Shown one piece after another: positions 17,469 to 25,457 of a stretch of 55,297 nt of DNA. The DNA is from Tardiphaga robiniae. Lineage in GTDB: Bacteria; Pseudomonadota; Alphaproteobacteria; Rhizobiales; Xanthobacteraceae. Each line of letters begins with the position of its first letter. Position 1 is the first letter of the stretch. Under the pieces are notes generated by a model. It was not told the origin of the DNA. It worked only from the letters and a program-made list of their open reading frames with translations, and did no database searches. Location: positions 1 through 55,297 of the forward strand of contig NZ_JABMCJ010000060.1 of assembly GCF_013359755.1 (NCBI RefSeq), in the 5' to 3' direction. The position numbers and the translations under genes are program-made.

Positions 17469-18988
17469 CGCCATCCGCCAGCGTGATGTGGTTTGCCGGC
17501 CATGAAGTCCGGCTGGCGTGGCGAGAGATGCTGGGCATGCTCACGGCGGGCCGTCGCTGGCGTCCGCGCAGCGTTTCGCTTCTGCTGATTGTCTTCGTGA
17601 TCTTCCTGCATCTGCCGGCCTATGCGGTGGTCGGCCGCTTTGCAGATGTACAGACGCCGCTCGACCAATCAACGGCGATTGTCATCACTGCAAGTATCTT
17701 CCTCGCCTGGGCGCTCGTTTTGTCGCAGGCGATTGAGTCCGTCACCCGCGTGTTCTATGCGCGCGCCGATCTCGATCTCATCATGTCGTCGCCGGCGCCG
17801 CTCACCAACCTGTTCTCGGTCCGAATCGCAGCTATCGCGTTGACGGTGACCCTGATGGCGATGTTGCTGGCGACGCCTTTTGTCAACGTACTGGTGATCG
17901 GCGGCGGTGCACGCTGGTTCTCCGCCTATGCCGTCGTCATCGCGATGGGCCTGTCCGCATCTGCGTGCGCCATCGCCATCACGGTCGGACTGTTTCAGCT
18001 CTGCGGCCCCGCCAAGACGCGGCTGGTTGCGCAGATCATTTCTGCAGTCACGGGCGCAGGCTTTGTCATCGCATTGCAGGTTGCGGCGATTCTCTCTTAC
18101 GGCACGCTGTCGCGTTTCGCCGTGCTGACCTCCGATGCCGCAGCTGCCTTTGCGCCTGAAGCAAACAGCATCGTGTGGTGGCCCGCGCGCGCGATGCTTG
18201 GCGATATCGCAGCACTGGTGCCGCTGCTGGCGGCCGGGTTGATCCTGCTGGGAAGCGCCATGGCGATCTTCTCGCCACGATTCAGCAACTACGTGGCCAG
18301 TGCCGCACCATTGGCGCAAGTTCGACGCAAGAAAGTCGCAAGACGGTTTCGACCGGGCTCTCGACGTAACGCCTTGCGCCGCAAGGAGTTTATCCTCTTG
18401 TGGCGCGATCCGTGGCTGGTCTCGCAAACCCTGATGCAGCTGCTGTATCTGTTGCCACCAGCCCTGATGCTGTGGCGCAGTTTCGGCGATGGCGCGGGTG
18501 CCTTCATCGTGCTGGCGCCAGTGATCGTGATGGCCGCGGGTCAGCTCGCCGGCGGCCTGGCCTGGCTGACGATCTCCGGCGAAGACGCTGCGGATCTGGT
18601 CACAACCGCGCCGCTTCCGGCAAACACGATCATCGCGGCCAAGATCGAAGTCGTGCTGGTCATCATAGCTGTCGTGTTCACGCCGATGGTCGTGGGTCTC
18701 GCGCTGGTCTCGCCGCGGCTGGCTGCGGTAACCGCATTGGCAACTGTCGTGGCCGCGGGATCGGCTACCGCCATCCAGCTCTGGTTCAGGGTGCAGGCGC
18801 GGCGCAGCCAGTTCAGGCGACGTCAGACGTCATCGCGCATTGCGACCTTCGCCGAAGCTTTCTCGTCGATCGGCTGGGCTGCGACGGCGGCGCTGGCACT
18901 GGTGCTGCCAATCGCCTCAGTGATCGCAGGCGCCATGACCGCGGGCTTGATGGCGCTGACGTGGAAGATCAGTCCTGTCAGGACCTGA
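17465..18988 (+). CDS. ABC transporter permease, large ABC-2 type
   Basis: A 507-residue inner-membrane protein with about 12 hydrophobic segments in two groups of six, split by a basic cytoplasmic stretch around residues 275-305 (VRRKKVARRF, SRRNALRRKE). This is larger than the usual six-segment ABC-2 permease and resembles a fused tandem, so one polypeptide may pair with an ATPase dimer. Translationally coupled (ATGA) to the ATPase and followed by a strong hairpin. No accessory protein is encoded. Confidence 0.82.
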   Translation: MTPSASVMWFAGHEVRLAWREMLGMLTAGRRWRPRSVSLLLIVFVIFLHLPAYAVVGRFADVQTPLDQSTAIVITASIFLAWALVLSQAIESVTRVFYARADLDLIMSSPAPLTNLFSVRIAAIALTVTLMAMLLATPFVNVLVIGGGARWFSAYAVVIAMGLSASACAIAITVGLFQLCGPAKTRLVAQIISAVTGAGFVIALQVAAILSYGTLSRFAVLTSDAAAAFAPEANSIVWWPARAMLGDIAALVPLLAAGLILLGSAMAIFSPRFSNYVASAAPLAQVRRKKVARRFRPGSRRNALRRKEFILLWRDPWLVSQTLMQLLYLLPPALMLWRSFGDGAGAFIVLAPVIVMAAGQLAGGLAWLTISGEDAADLVTTAPLPANTIIAAKIEVVLVIIAVVFTPMVVGLALVSPRLAAVTALATVVAAGSATAIQLWFRVQARRSQFRRRQTSSRIATFAEAFSSIGWAATAALALVLPIASVIAGAMTAGLMALTWKISPVRT

Positions 18989-18994
18989 AACGAC

Positions 18995-19022
18995 AAAGCC
19001 ACCCGCGGACACGGATGGCTTT
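18995..19022. terminator. Bidirectional terminator hairpin
   Basis: AAAGCCA (18995-19001) pairs with TGGCTTT (19016-19022), with CCG/CGG continuing the stem. The A-rich and T-rich flanks suit termination from both convergent genes (ABC permease and transglutaminase-like gene). Confidence 0.6.
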
Positions 19023-19050
19023 GAAATCAACGATTGGCTCGAAACAACGA

Positions 19051-19899
19051 TCAGGCCACCATCGACATCGGCGCGATGGCGGGGGTGGCTTCGCTAAAAA
19101 CCTCTTCCGTGACCACGATAAAACGCACCAGCGGCGTCGGGCCGAAATTGGTGGAGATCGCTACGTCAGCAGCGTCGCGACCGCGGGCCATCACGATGCG
19201 CCCGATGCGCGGATGATTGTGACGCGCATCGAAGGTGTACCACTTGCTTCCGAGGTAGACTTCGAACCAGGCGCTGAAGTCCATCGGCGCGGGATCGATG
19301 GGCACGCCGATATCGCCGAGATAGCCGGTACAATAGCGTGCTGGAATGTTCATGCAGCGGCACAGCGTGACAGCGAGATGCGCGAAGTCGCGGCACACGC
19401 CGATACGCTCTTCATGACCTTCAAAGGCTGTACGATCGTTGCGAGCATGGTGATAGCCGAACTCGATGCGTTGATGCACGTAATCGACAATGGCCTGGAC
19501 GCGCGCCGCGCCGTCTTCGATATGGCCGAACAGCGACCAGGCCAGATCGGATAGCTTCTGCGTGTCGCAATAGCGGCTGCCGAGCAGGAAGACCATGACA
19601 TCGTCAGGCAGTTCGCCGACCGCCTGCAACGGCCCTGATGGCGGAGCCGCATCCGGCAGCCCGCTATCGGAGATGAGAAAGTCATTCTTGATTTCGATCA
19701 GTCCGAGCGGTGCGACGATGCGCGTGCAGGTATTGCCGAACATGTCGAGATAGTCATGCGCCTGTACGTCGTGGGAAAACTGGATGCGGTGTGGGCTCTG
19801 CAAATCCTTCGCGCGCGAAGGATGAATGCTGAGCATCAGGATCATAGGTGTTTCCTGCAAACACTGGAAAGCGATGTCGTAGCCCGCGCGAATCTTCAC
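19051..19899 (-). CDS. Transglutaminase-like superfamily protein
   Basis: A 282-residue protein with an N-terminal beta domain (KIRAGYDIAF) and a transglutaminase/protease core. The nucleophile cysteine is C169 in GVCRDFAHLA and the aspartate D224 in YTFDARHN, but the motif that usually reads HAWxE is SAWFE, so a serine sits where the second triad residue is expected. GTG 19899 is chosen: GGAG lies 8 bases upstream and the family starts with KIRAGY. The longer frame to 19950 has no such site. No signal peptide, so cytoplasmic. Likely a peptidase or amidase-like enzyme, or a catalytically changed relative. Confidence 0.78.
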   Translation of the reverse strand: MKIRAGYDIAFQCLQETPMILMLSIHPSRAKDLQSPHRIQFSHDVQAHDYLDMFGNTCTRIVAPLGLIEIKNDFLISDSGLPDAAPPSGPLQAVGELPDDVMVFLLGSRYCDTQKLSDLAWSLFGHIEDGAARVQAIVDYVHQRIEFGYHHARNDRTAFEGHEERIGVCRDFAHLAVTLCRCMNIPARYCTGYLGDIGVPIDPAPMDFSAWFEVYLGSKWYTFDARHNHPRIGRIVMARGRDAADVAISTNFGPTPLVRFIVVTEEVFSEATPAIAPMSMVA

Positions 19900-20042
19900 T
19901 TTTACGTCTCCACTAGCTCGGCAAATCAGGAATTCATCGTTGCCAGACAAGTGTAGTCACCAAACATCGTTCCGAGGTTCAGTGACAGGAATGTGCAGAA
20001 AATGTGAGCAGCGAGGCCGCGCCGGCCCCGCTGCGCCATAAG

Positions 20043-22148
20043 CTATTTCTTCAGGGACAACAGCAGCAGCGAGCGGGCGGTCACCTGATACATATGGCCG
20101 AACGGGAAATCCTCGCCACCTTTCGTGTCCGGGATATTGGTATCCACCAGAAGTTCCCAGGCTTGTCCGCCAAACGCCTCGGGCATCGTGAAGTCGACCA
20201 GTCCTTCGAAGCCGTTGAGAATCATCAGCATGGTCTGATCCTCCGCCGGCTTGTGGATGCCGGTCTTCTGTGCACGGCCGTCCAGCAGCATGCCGAAACA
20301 TTTCATGTTGCCATCTTTCCAATGTGCGTCTTCCATCGGGCCGCCATTGGCGTTGATCCATGTCACGTCGCGGACGTCGAGATCGGGATCGTGTTCGCCA
20401 GTCAGGAAGCGGCTGCGACGCAGGACCGAGCAGCCGCCGAGCAGTTTGATGAGCCGCTTGGTGAAAGCGAGCAGATCCTTGCCCTCGGTCGTCAGGCTCC
20501 AGTTGAACCAGGAAATCTCGCTGTCCTGGCAATAGGCATTGTTGTTGCCGTTCTGCGTGCGGCCGAATTCGTCGCCGCCGAGCAGCATCGGCGTGCCCTG
20601 CGAGAACAGCAGCGTCGCCAGCATATTGCGCTTCTGGCGCTCGCGCAGGGCGATGATGGCCTTGTCGTCGGTCGGGCCCTCGACGCCGCAATTCCATGAG
20701 GCGTTGTTGGAGGAGCCGTCCTTGTTGTTCTCGCCATTGGCCTCGTTGTGTTTCTCGTTGTAGCTCGCCCAGTCGTTCAGCGTGAAGCCGTCGTGAGCGG
20801 TGACGAAATTGACGCTGGCCCAGGCGCGGCGACCCTGATGGTTGAACATGTCCGCAGACGCGACGAGACGCGGTGCCAGTGCCGCGACCGGCGCTTTGCC
20901 GCGCCAGAAGTCACGCGCAGTATCGCGAAACTTGTCGTTCCATTCCGCCCAGCCGGGCGGGAAACCGCCGACCTGATAACCACCGGGGCCGATGTCCCAG
21001 GGTTCGGCGATCAACTTCACTGTCGTCAGCAATGGGTCCTGATCGACGGCTTTCAGGAAGCCGCTTTGTTCGGTGAAGCCATAGACTTCGCGCGCCAGGA
21101 TGGTGCCGAGATCGAAGCGGAAGCCGTCGATATGCATCTCCCGCACCCAGTAGCGCAGGCTGTCCGCCACCATCTGGATGACGCGGGCATTGGACAGGTT
21201 CACTGTGTTTCCGGTGCCGGTGTCGTTGATGTAATAGCGTGGCTTGTCCGGAAGCAGCCGATAATAACTGGCATTGTCGATGCCCTTGAAGGACAGGGTC
21301 GGGCCAAGCTCGTTGCCTTCGGCGGTGTGATTATAGACGACATCGAGGATGACCTCGAGCCCGCCGGCATGCAGCGCTGACACCATCTCCTTGAACTCGC
21401 GCAGCGAGTTCGGCACGTCCGATGCGTAGCGCGGATCGGGCGCAAAGAAGCCGATGGAATTGTAGCCCCAGTAGTTCACCAGCTTCTTGTTCAGCAGATA
21501 GTCGTCATTGATGAAAGTATGGATTGGCAACAGCTCGACCGAGGTGATGCCGAGGCCGCAGAGATAATCCACCACAGGCCTGCTGCCGAAGCCGGCATAG
21601 GTGCCGCGCAATTTTTCCGGCACGTCGGGATGCAGCTTGGTGAAGCCCTTGACGTGGGTCTCGTAGATGATGGTCTGGTCCCATGGCACCGGCTGCCGGC
21701 CGGCCTCGCCAGCCCAGTCGAAGTCGCGATCGACAATCACGCATTTCGGCATGAACGGGGCGGAGTCGCGTTCGTCGAAGGTGGTGTCGTCGCCGGTTTC
21801 CATCTTGTAGCCGAACACGGCCGGATTCCATTCGAGCTGACCGGCATGGGCACGGGCATAGGGATCGAGCAGCAGCTTATTCGGATTGAAGCGATGGCCC
21901 TTTTCCGGCTCATAGGGGCCATGGACGCGGTAGCCATAGAAAGTGCCGGGGCTGACGTCGGGGATGTAGCCGTGAAACACCTCGTCGGTATATTCCGGCA
22001 GCTCGATTCGCGTTTCCTCGTCGCCGTCGAACAGGCAGACCTCGACCTTGGTGGCGTTGGCGGAGAAGAGCGCGAAGTTGGTGCCCTTTCCGTCCCAATG
22101 CGCGCCAAAGGGATAGGGGAGACCTTCTTCGACTACTCTGTGCGTCAC
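20043..22148 (-). CDS. glgX: Glycogen debranching enzyme (isoamylase type)
   Basis: A GH13 enzyme that cleaves alpha-1,6 branches of glycogen limit dextrin. It has an N-terminal CBM48 domain (PFGAHWDGKGTNFALF), the (beta/alpha)8 barrel, nucleophile D346 in GFRFDLGT, acid E382 in IAEPWDIG and H452-D453 in TAHDGF. I start at GTG 22148 (701 residues); the frame is open to a TTG at 22217, so the first ~23 residues are uncertain. No glgA, glgB, glgC or glgP is in the window, but an alpha-glucosidase lies 1.5 kb away, which would use the released maltodextrins. Confidence 0.92.
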   Translation of the reverse strand: MTHRVVEEGLPYPFGAHWDGKGTNFALFSANATKVEVCLFDGDEETRIELPEYTDEVFHGYIPDVSPGTFYGYRVHGPYEPEKGHRFNPNKLLLDPYARAHAGQLEWNPAVFGYKMETGDDTTFDERDSAPFMPKCVIVDRDFDWAGEAGRQPVPWDQTIIYETHVKGFTKLHPDVPEKLRGTYAGFGSRPVVDYLCGLGITSVELLPIHTFINDDYLLNKKLVNYWGYNSIGFFAPDPRYASDVPNSLREFKEMVSALHAGGLEVILDVVYNHTAEGNELGPTLSFKGIDNASYYRLLPDKPRYYINDTGTGNTVNLSNARVIQMVADSLRYWVREMHIDGFRFDLGTILAREVYGFTEQSGFLKAVDQDPLLTTVKLIAEPWDIGPGGYQVGGFPPGWAEWNDKFRDTARDFWRGKAPVAALAPRLVASADMFNHQGRRAWASVNFVTAHDGFTLNDWASYNEKHNEANGENNKDGSSNNASWNCGVEGPTDDKAIIALRERQKRNMLATLLFSQGTPMLLGGDEFGRTQNGNNNAYCQDSEISWFNWSLTTEGKDLLAFTKRLIKLLGGCSVLRRSRFLTGEHDPDLDVRDVTWINANGGPMEDAHWKDGNMKCFGMLLDGRAQKTGIHKPAEDQTMLMILNGFEGLVDFTMPEAFGGQAWELLVDTNIPDTKGGEDFPFGHMYQVTARSLLLLSLKK

Positions 22149-22275
22149 GATTGCCCCACTGTCTGGTGATGAAAATGCGCGGGATAACTGCGCCGCCGCA
22201 TTTCCGTTGCAATGCAAACAGGCTGTTTCGGAATATATCTTGGCCTGCGAGGGTCGCTAGCCCGGAGTTTTGCTT

Positions 22276-23244
22276 ATGACCGACGTCTCCCATCACAAAC
22301 GCATCGCATTGCTGGGCGCGCCAGTCGAAGTCGGGGCCTCGCAGCGCGGGACCTTGATGGGGCCGGCGGCCATGCGGACGGCAGGCCTGGGGCCGCTGCT
22401 GGAAGAGCTTGGCTTCGAGGTGGAAGACCACGGTGACCTCATGCCACCGTCTGTGCCTCTGTCGACCGATGCGCCGCCGGAGAATGCCAAGCATTACCGT
22501 GTGATCCAGAGCTGGATCCAGGCGCTGAGTGCGCGTGCCTACACGCTTGCCAAATCGGGCGCGCTTCCGATCTTCGTGGGCGGTGATCACAGCCTGTCCA
22601 TGGGATCGGTCAATGGCGTGGCAAGGCACTGGCACGAGCAGGGGCGCGAATTGTTCGTGCTGTGGCTCGATGCGCATGCCGATTACAATACGCCGCACAC
22701 GACCATCACCGGCAATATGCATGGCATGTCCGCGGCCTTTCTGTGCGGCGAGTCCGGTCTCGACGGCCTGCTCGGTGCGGAGCCTCGGGCCTCGATCAAG
22801 CCGGACAATCTCGATCTGTTCGGCATTCGCTCCATCGACAAGCTCGAGAAAGAGCTGGTGCATGCACGCAAGGTGGCCATTGCAGACATGCGGCAGATCG
22901 ACGAGTTCGGTGTTGGCGTCCTGATCCGCCGCGTCATCGAGCGGGTCAAGGCGCGCAACGGCGTGTTGCATGTGTCCTTCGATGTGGACTTCCTCGATCC
23001 CGCGGCAGCGCCCGGCGTTGGCACCATGGTGCCCGGCGGCGCCACCTATCGCGAGGCGCATCTGATCATGGAGCTGCTGCATGATTCCGGGCTGATGTGC
23101 TCGCTGGATGTCGTCGAGCTCAATCCGTTTCTCGACGAGCGCGGGCGTACCGCACGGGTGATGGTCGAGCTGGTCGGCAGCCTGTTCGGGCAGCAGATCA
23201 CCGATCGGCCGACACCGAGCAACGCAATTATACCGCCCGGCTAG
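22276..23244 (+). CDS. rocF: Arginase
   Basis: Hydrolyses L-arginine to ornithine and urea in the cytoplasm. The binuclear manganese ligands are all there: H105 in GGDHSLS, D132/H134/D136 in WLDAHADYN, and the FDVDFLDP pair. The NMHGM and VVELNP motifs mark the arginase branch rather than agmatinase. ATG 22276 has CGGAG 8 bases before it; 322 residues is a normal length. Divergent from glgX; ornithine cyclodeaminase, its frequent partner in alphaproteobacteria, is missing. Urea would need urease elsewhere. Confidence 0.93.
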   Translation: MTDVSHHKRIALLGAPVEVGASQRGTLMGPAAMRTAGLGPLLEELGFEVEDHGDLMPPSVPLSTDAPPENAKHYRVIQSWIQALSARAYTLAKSGALPIFVGGDHSLSMGSVNGVARHWHEQGRELFVLWLDAHADYNTPHTTITGNMHGMSAAFLCGESGLDGLLGAEPRASIKPDNLDLFGIRSIDKLEKELVHARKVAIADMRQIDEFGVGVLIRRVIERVKARNGVLHVSFDVDFLDPAAAPGVGTMVPGGATYREAHLIMELLHDSGLMCSLDVVELNPFLDERGRTARVMVELVGSLFGQQITDRPTPSNAIIPPG

Positions 23245-23375
23245 TTTACGGTCGGCAAAACCTCGATTGGTTCCGGGTCTTTGCGCGCGTTACGCATGAT
23301 CGTTTTGTTATCGTCTCGGAACTAACCCTGCAGCGCGGGATTGCTCCCTCATGGTTCACATACGAGGAGCACGTC

Positions 23376-23648
23376 ATGATTAAGCATCTTGCCATCATCG
23401 CCGTTGCTGCGGCGGGCATCAGCAGCGCAATTCCAGCCAAGGCCCAGGAGTTCGGCGTCGGCGTCGGTCCGGGAGGCGTTACGGTCGGCGCCGTCGGCCG
23501 CGACCGCTATCGCGACGATTATGACCGCGGTTACTACCGCGATCGCCGTGATCGCAACGAGACCGTGATCATCAAGCGCAGCCGTGATCGTGACCGTGGC
23601 TATTACGATGGCGGCGTCGAACGTCGTACTGTCATCGAACGCTACTAA
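23376..23648 (+). CDS. Small secreted Arg/Asp/Tyr-rich protein
   Basis: A 90-residue protein with a clear signal peptide (MIKHLAIIAVAAAGISSAIP, cleavage probably after PAKA, before QEFGVGVG). The mature part is Gly/Val-rich and then strongly charged, with DRYRDDYDRGYYRDRRDR and SRDRDRGYYDGG repeats, so probably disordered. GAGGAG sits 6 bases before the ATG and a strong terminator follows, so it is a monocistronic real gene. Such proteins are common, mostly unstudied, envelope proteins in this group. Function unknown. Confidence 0.75.
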   Translation: MIKHLAIIAVAAAGISSAIPAKAQEFGVGVGPGGVTVGAVGRDRYRDDYDRGYYRDRRDRNETVIIKRSRDRDRGYYDGGVERRTVIERY

Positions 23649-23667
23649 TATTGCGTCGAACGAGAGG

Positions 23668-23695
23668 CGGCCCTTCCTCGGAAGGGCCGTTTTTT
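23668..23695 (+). terminator. Rho-independent terminator
   Basis: CGGCCCTTCC (23668-23677), loop TC, GGAAGGGCCG (23680-23689), then six T residues. A textbook intrinsic terminator for the small secreted protein gene, 20 bases after its stop. Confidence 0.92.
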
Positions 23696-23735
23696 CGTGC
23701 GTGATGGAAGCCTCAGAACATTGAGTGACAGGACC

Positions 23736-25322
23736 ATGGCAACTGCAGCGACAGTCTGGTGGCAGGCCGGCACCATCTATCAGATCTATCCGCGATCGTT
23801 TCAGGACTCCAATGGAGACGGTATCGGCGATCTCGCGGGCATCGTCGGCCGGCTTCCTTATCTGCGGCGGCTCGGCATCGACGCGATCTGGCTGTCGCCG
23901 ATCTTCCCGTCTCCGATGGCAGACTTCGGCTATGACATATCAGACTATATCGGCGTCGATCCGATCTTCGGTACATCGGCCGATTTCGACGTGCTGGTGG
24001 CTGCGGCTCACGGTCATGGTCTGAAGATTATTCTCGATCTGGTGCCGAACCACACCTCGGATCAGCATCCGTGGTTTGTCGAAAGCCGGTCGTCACGCGA
24101 TAATCCCAAACGCGATTGGTATATCTGGCACGATCCGAAGCCGGACGGCAGCGCGCCAACCAACTGGATGTCCGAATTCGGCGGCAGCTCCTGGCAGTAT
24201 GACGAGGCCACAGGGCAATATTACTATCACGCCTTTCTCGACAAACAGCCGGACCTGAATTGGCGCAATCCTGCTGTTCGCAACGCCATCTATGAGGTGA
24301 TGCGGTTCTGGATGCGACGCGGCGTCGACGGCTTCCGCGTCGACGTGATCTGGCATCTGATCAAGGACGAGGAGTTTCGCGACAACCCGACAAATCCGAG
24401 TTTCACGGCCGGGCGCCCGCCACACGAGGCTTTCCTGCCGCTCTATTCGACCGATCGGCCGGAGACGCTGGACGTGGTCGTCGAAATGCGCCGCGTCGTC
24501 GATGAATTCGACGATCGCGTGCTGATAGGCGAGATTTATCTCCCCTTCGATCGGCTGGTCGCCTATTACGGAAGTGACCTGTCGGGTGCGCATCTGCCGT
24601 TCAATTTTGCGCTGCTCTCTGCGCCGTGGAATGCTTTTGCCATCAGCGAATTGATCGCGCGCTACGAGGCGGCACTTCCGCTTGGCGCCTGGCCGAATTG
24701 GGTGCTCGGTAATCACGACCGGCCGCGCGTCGCCAGCCGGGTTGGCATGGCTCAGGCGCGCGTCGCCGCGATGTTGCTGCTGACGCTGCGCGGGACGCCG
24801 ACGCTATACTACGGCGACGAAATCGGCATGAAGCAGGTGCCTATTGCGCCGGATCAGGTTCAGGATCCGTTCGAAAAGAACGTGCCTGGGATTGGTCTCG
24901 GCCGCGACGGATGCCGCACGCCGATGCAATGGGGTGCCACCGAGCATGCGGGTTTCACGACCGGCGAGCCCTGGCTGCCGCTGGACACGGACTACCACCA
25001 TCAGAATGCGGCTGCTCTCGCGGCCGATCCCCATTCGATCCTCAGCCTCTATGTGAAGTTGATCGAGTTGCGCAAGCACATGCCTGAACTGGTGTTCGGT
25101 GGCTATGAGCCTGTGGACGCTGAGGGCGATGTGCTGGCCTATCGGCGCGTCTATGACGCGCAGACGGTTCTGATCGCCCTCAATCTCAGCGGTGAGCCCG
25201 CATCATTGCATGTGGGGGGCGGCGAAATATTGCTGGCGACGGGACTGGATCGCCATGGCGAGAATGTTTCGGGCGCGCTGGAATTATCGGGCAATGAAGG
25301 CGTGATCGTCAGGCTGCGGTGA
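23736..25322 (+). CDS. Alpha-glucosidase, GH13
   Basis: A 528-residue cytoplasmic GH13 enzyme of the maltase/oligo-1,6-glucosidase subfamily, releasing glucose from maltodextrins or related alpha-glucosides. Motifs: DLVPNHTS (region I), nucleophile D203 in GFRVDVIW, acid E266 in LIGEIYLPF and transition-state D328 in LGNHDRPR. The QPDLNW motif after region V is typical of this subfamily. ATG 23736 follows ACAGGACC; no signal peptide. With glgX it forms an alpha-glucan breakdown pair, although arginase and a secreted protein lie between. Trehalose or sucrose isomer chemistry cannot be ruled out. Confidence 0.88.
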   Translation: MATAATVWWQAGTIYQIYPRSFQDSNGDGIGDLAGIVGRLPYLRRLGIDAIWLSPIFPSPMADFGYDISDYIGVDPIFGTSADFDVLVAAAHGHGLKIILDLVPNHTSDQHPWFVESRSSRDNPKRDWYIWHDPKPDGSAPTNWMSEFGGSSWQYDEATGQYYYHAFLDKQPDLNWRNPAVRNAIYEVMRFWMRRGVDGFRVDVIWHLIKDEEFRDNPTNPSFTAGRPPHEAFLPLYSTDRPETLDVVVEMRRVVDEFDDRVLIGEIYLPFDRLVAYYGSDLSGAHLPFNFALLSAPWNAFAISELIARYEAALPLGAWPNWVLGNHDRPRVASRVGMAQARVAAMLLLTLRGTPTLYYGDEIGMKQVPIAPDQVQDPFEKNVPGIGLGRDGCRTPMQWGATEHAGFTTGEPWLPLDTDYHHQNAAALAADPHSILSLYVKLIELRKHMPELVFGGYEPVDAEGDVLAYRRVYDAQTVLIALNLSGEPASLHVGGGEILLATGLDRHGENVSGALELSGNEGVIVRLR

Positions 25323-25336
25323 GTAAATTGCACCGC

Positions 25337-25367
25337 CGTCATGCCTGGGACAAGCCCGGGCATGACG
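25337..25367. repeat. Dispersed GTCATGCC-type palindrome
   Basis: CGTCATGCCTGGG and CCCGGGCATGACG form an almost perfect stem around ACAAG, just after the alpha-glucosidase stop. Same family as 337-421 and 54863-54885. It may also act as a transcript end for the alpha-glucosidase gene. Confidence 0.7.
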
Positions 25368-25396
25368 CGAATTTAGTGCAAGGCGTATAAAAGCAG

Positions 25397-25426
25397 AAGG
25401 CGCCGCCGATGTCTCGGCGGCGCCTT
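25397..25426 (-). terminator. Intrinsic terminator of the minus-strand solute-binding-protein gene
   Basis: A perfect 13-base stem (AAGGCGCCGCCGA / TCGGCGGCGCCTT) with a four-base loop. On the minus strand it is followed by CTGCTTTTATA. It lies 31 bases past the solute-binding-protein stop codon. Confidence 0.8.
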
Positions 25427-25457
25427 GATGCTTGCGAGGCTGCGTAGAGCCGGGCGC

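Noticed and set aside
23318-23340. Possible general-stress (EcfG-type) promoter with GGAAC upstream of the secreted protein gene
   Set aside because: GGAAC is present, but no GTT-type -10 element is found at 16-18 bases; too weak to list.
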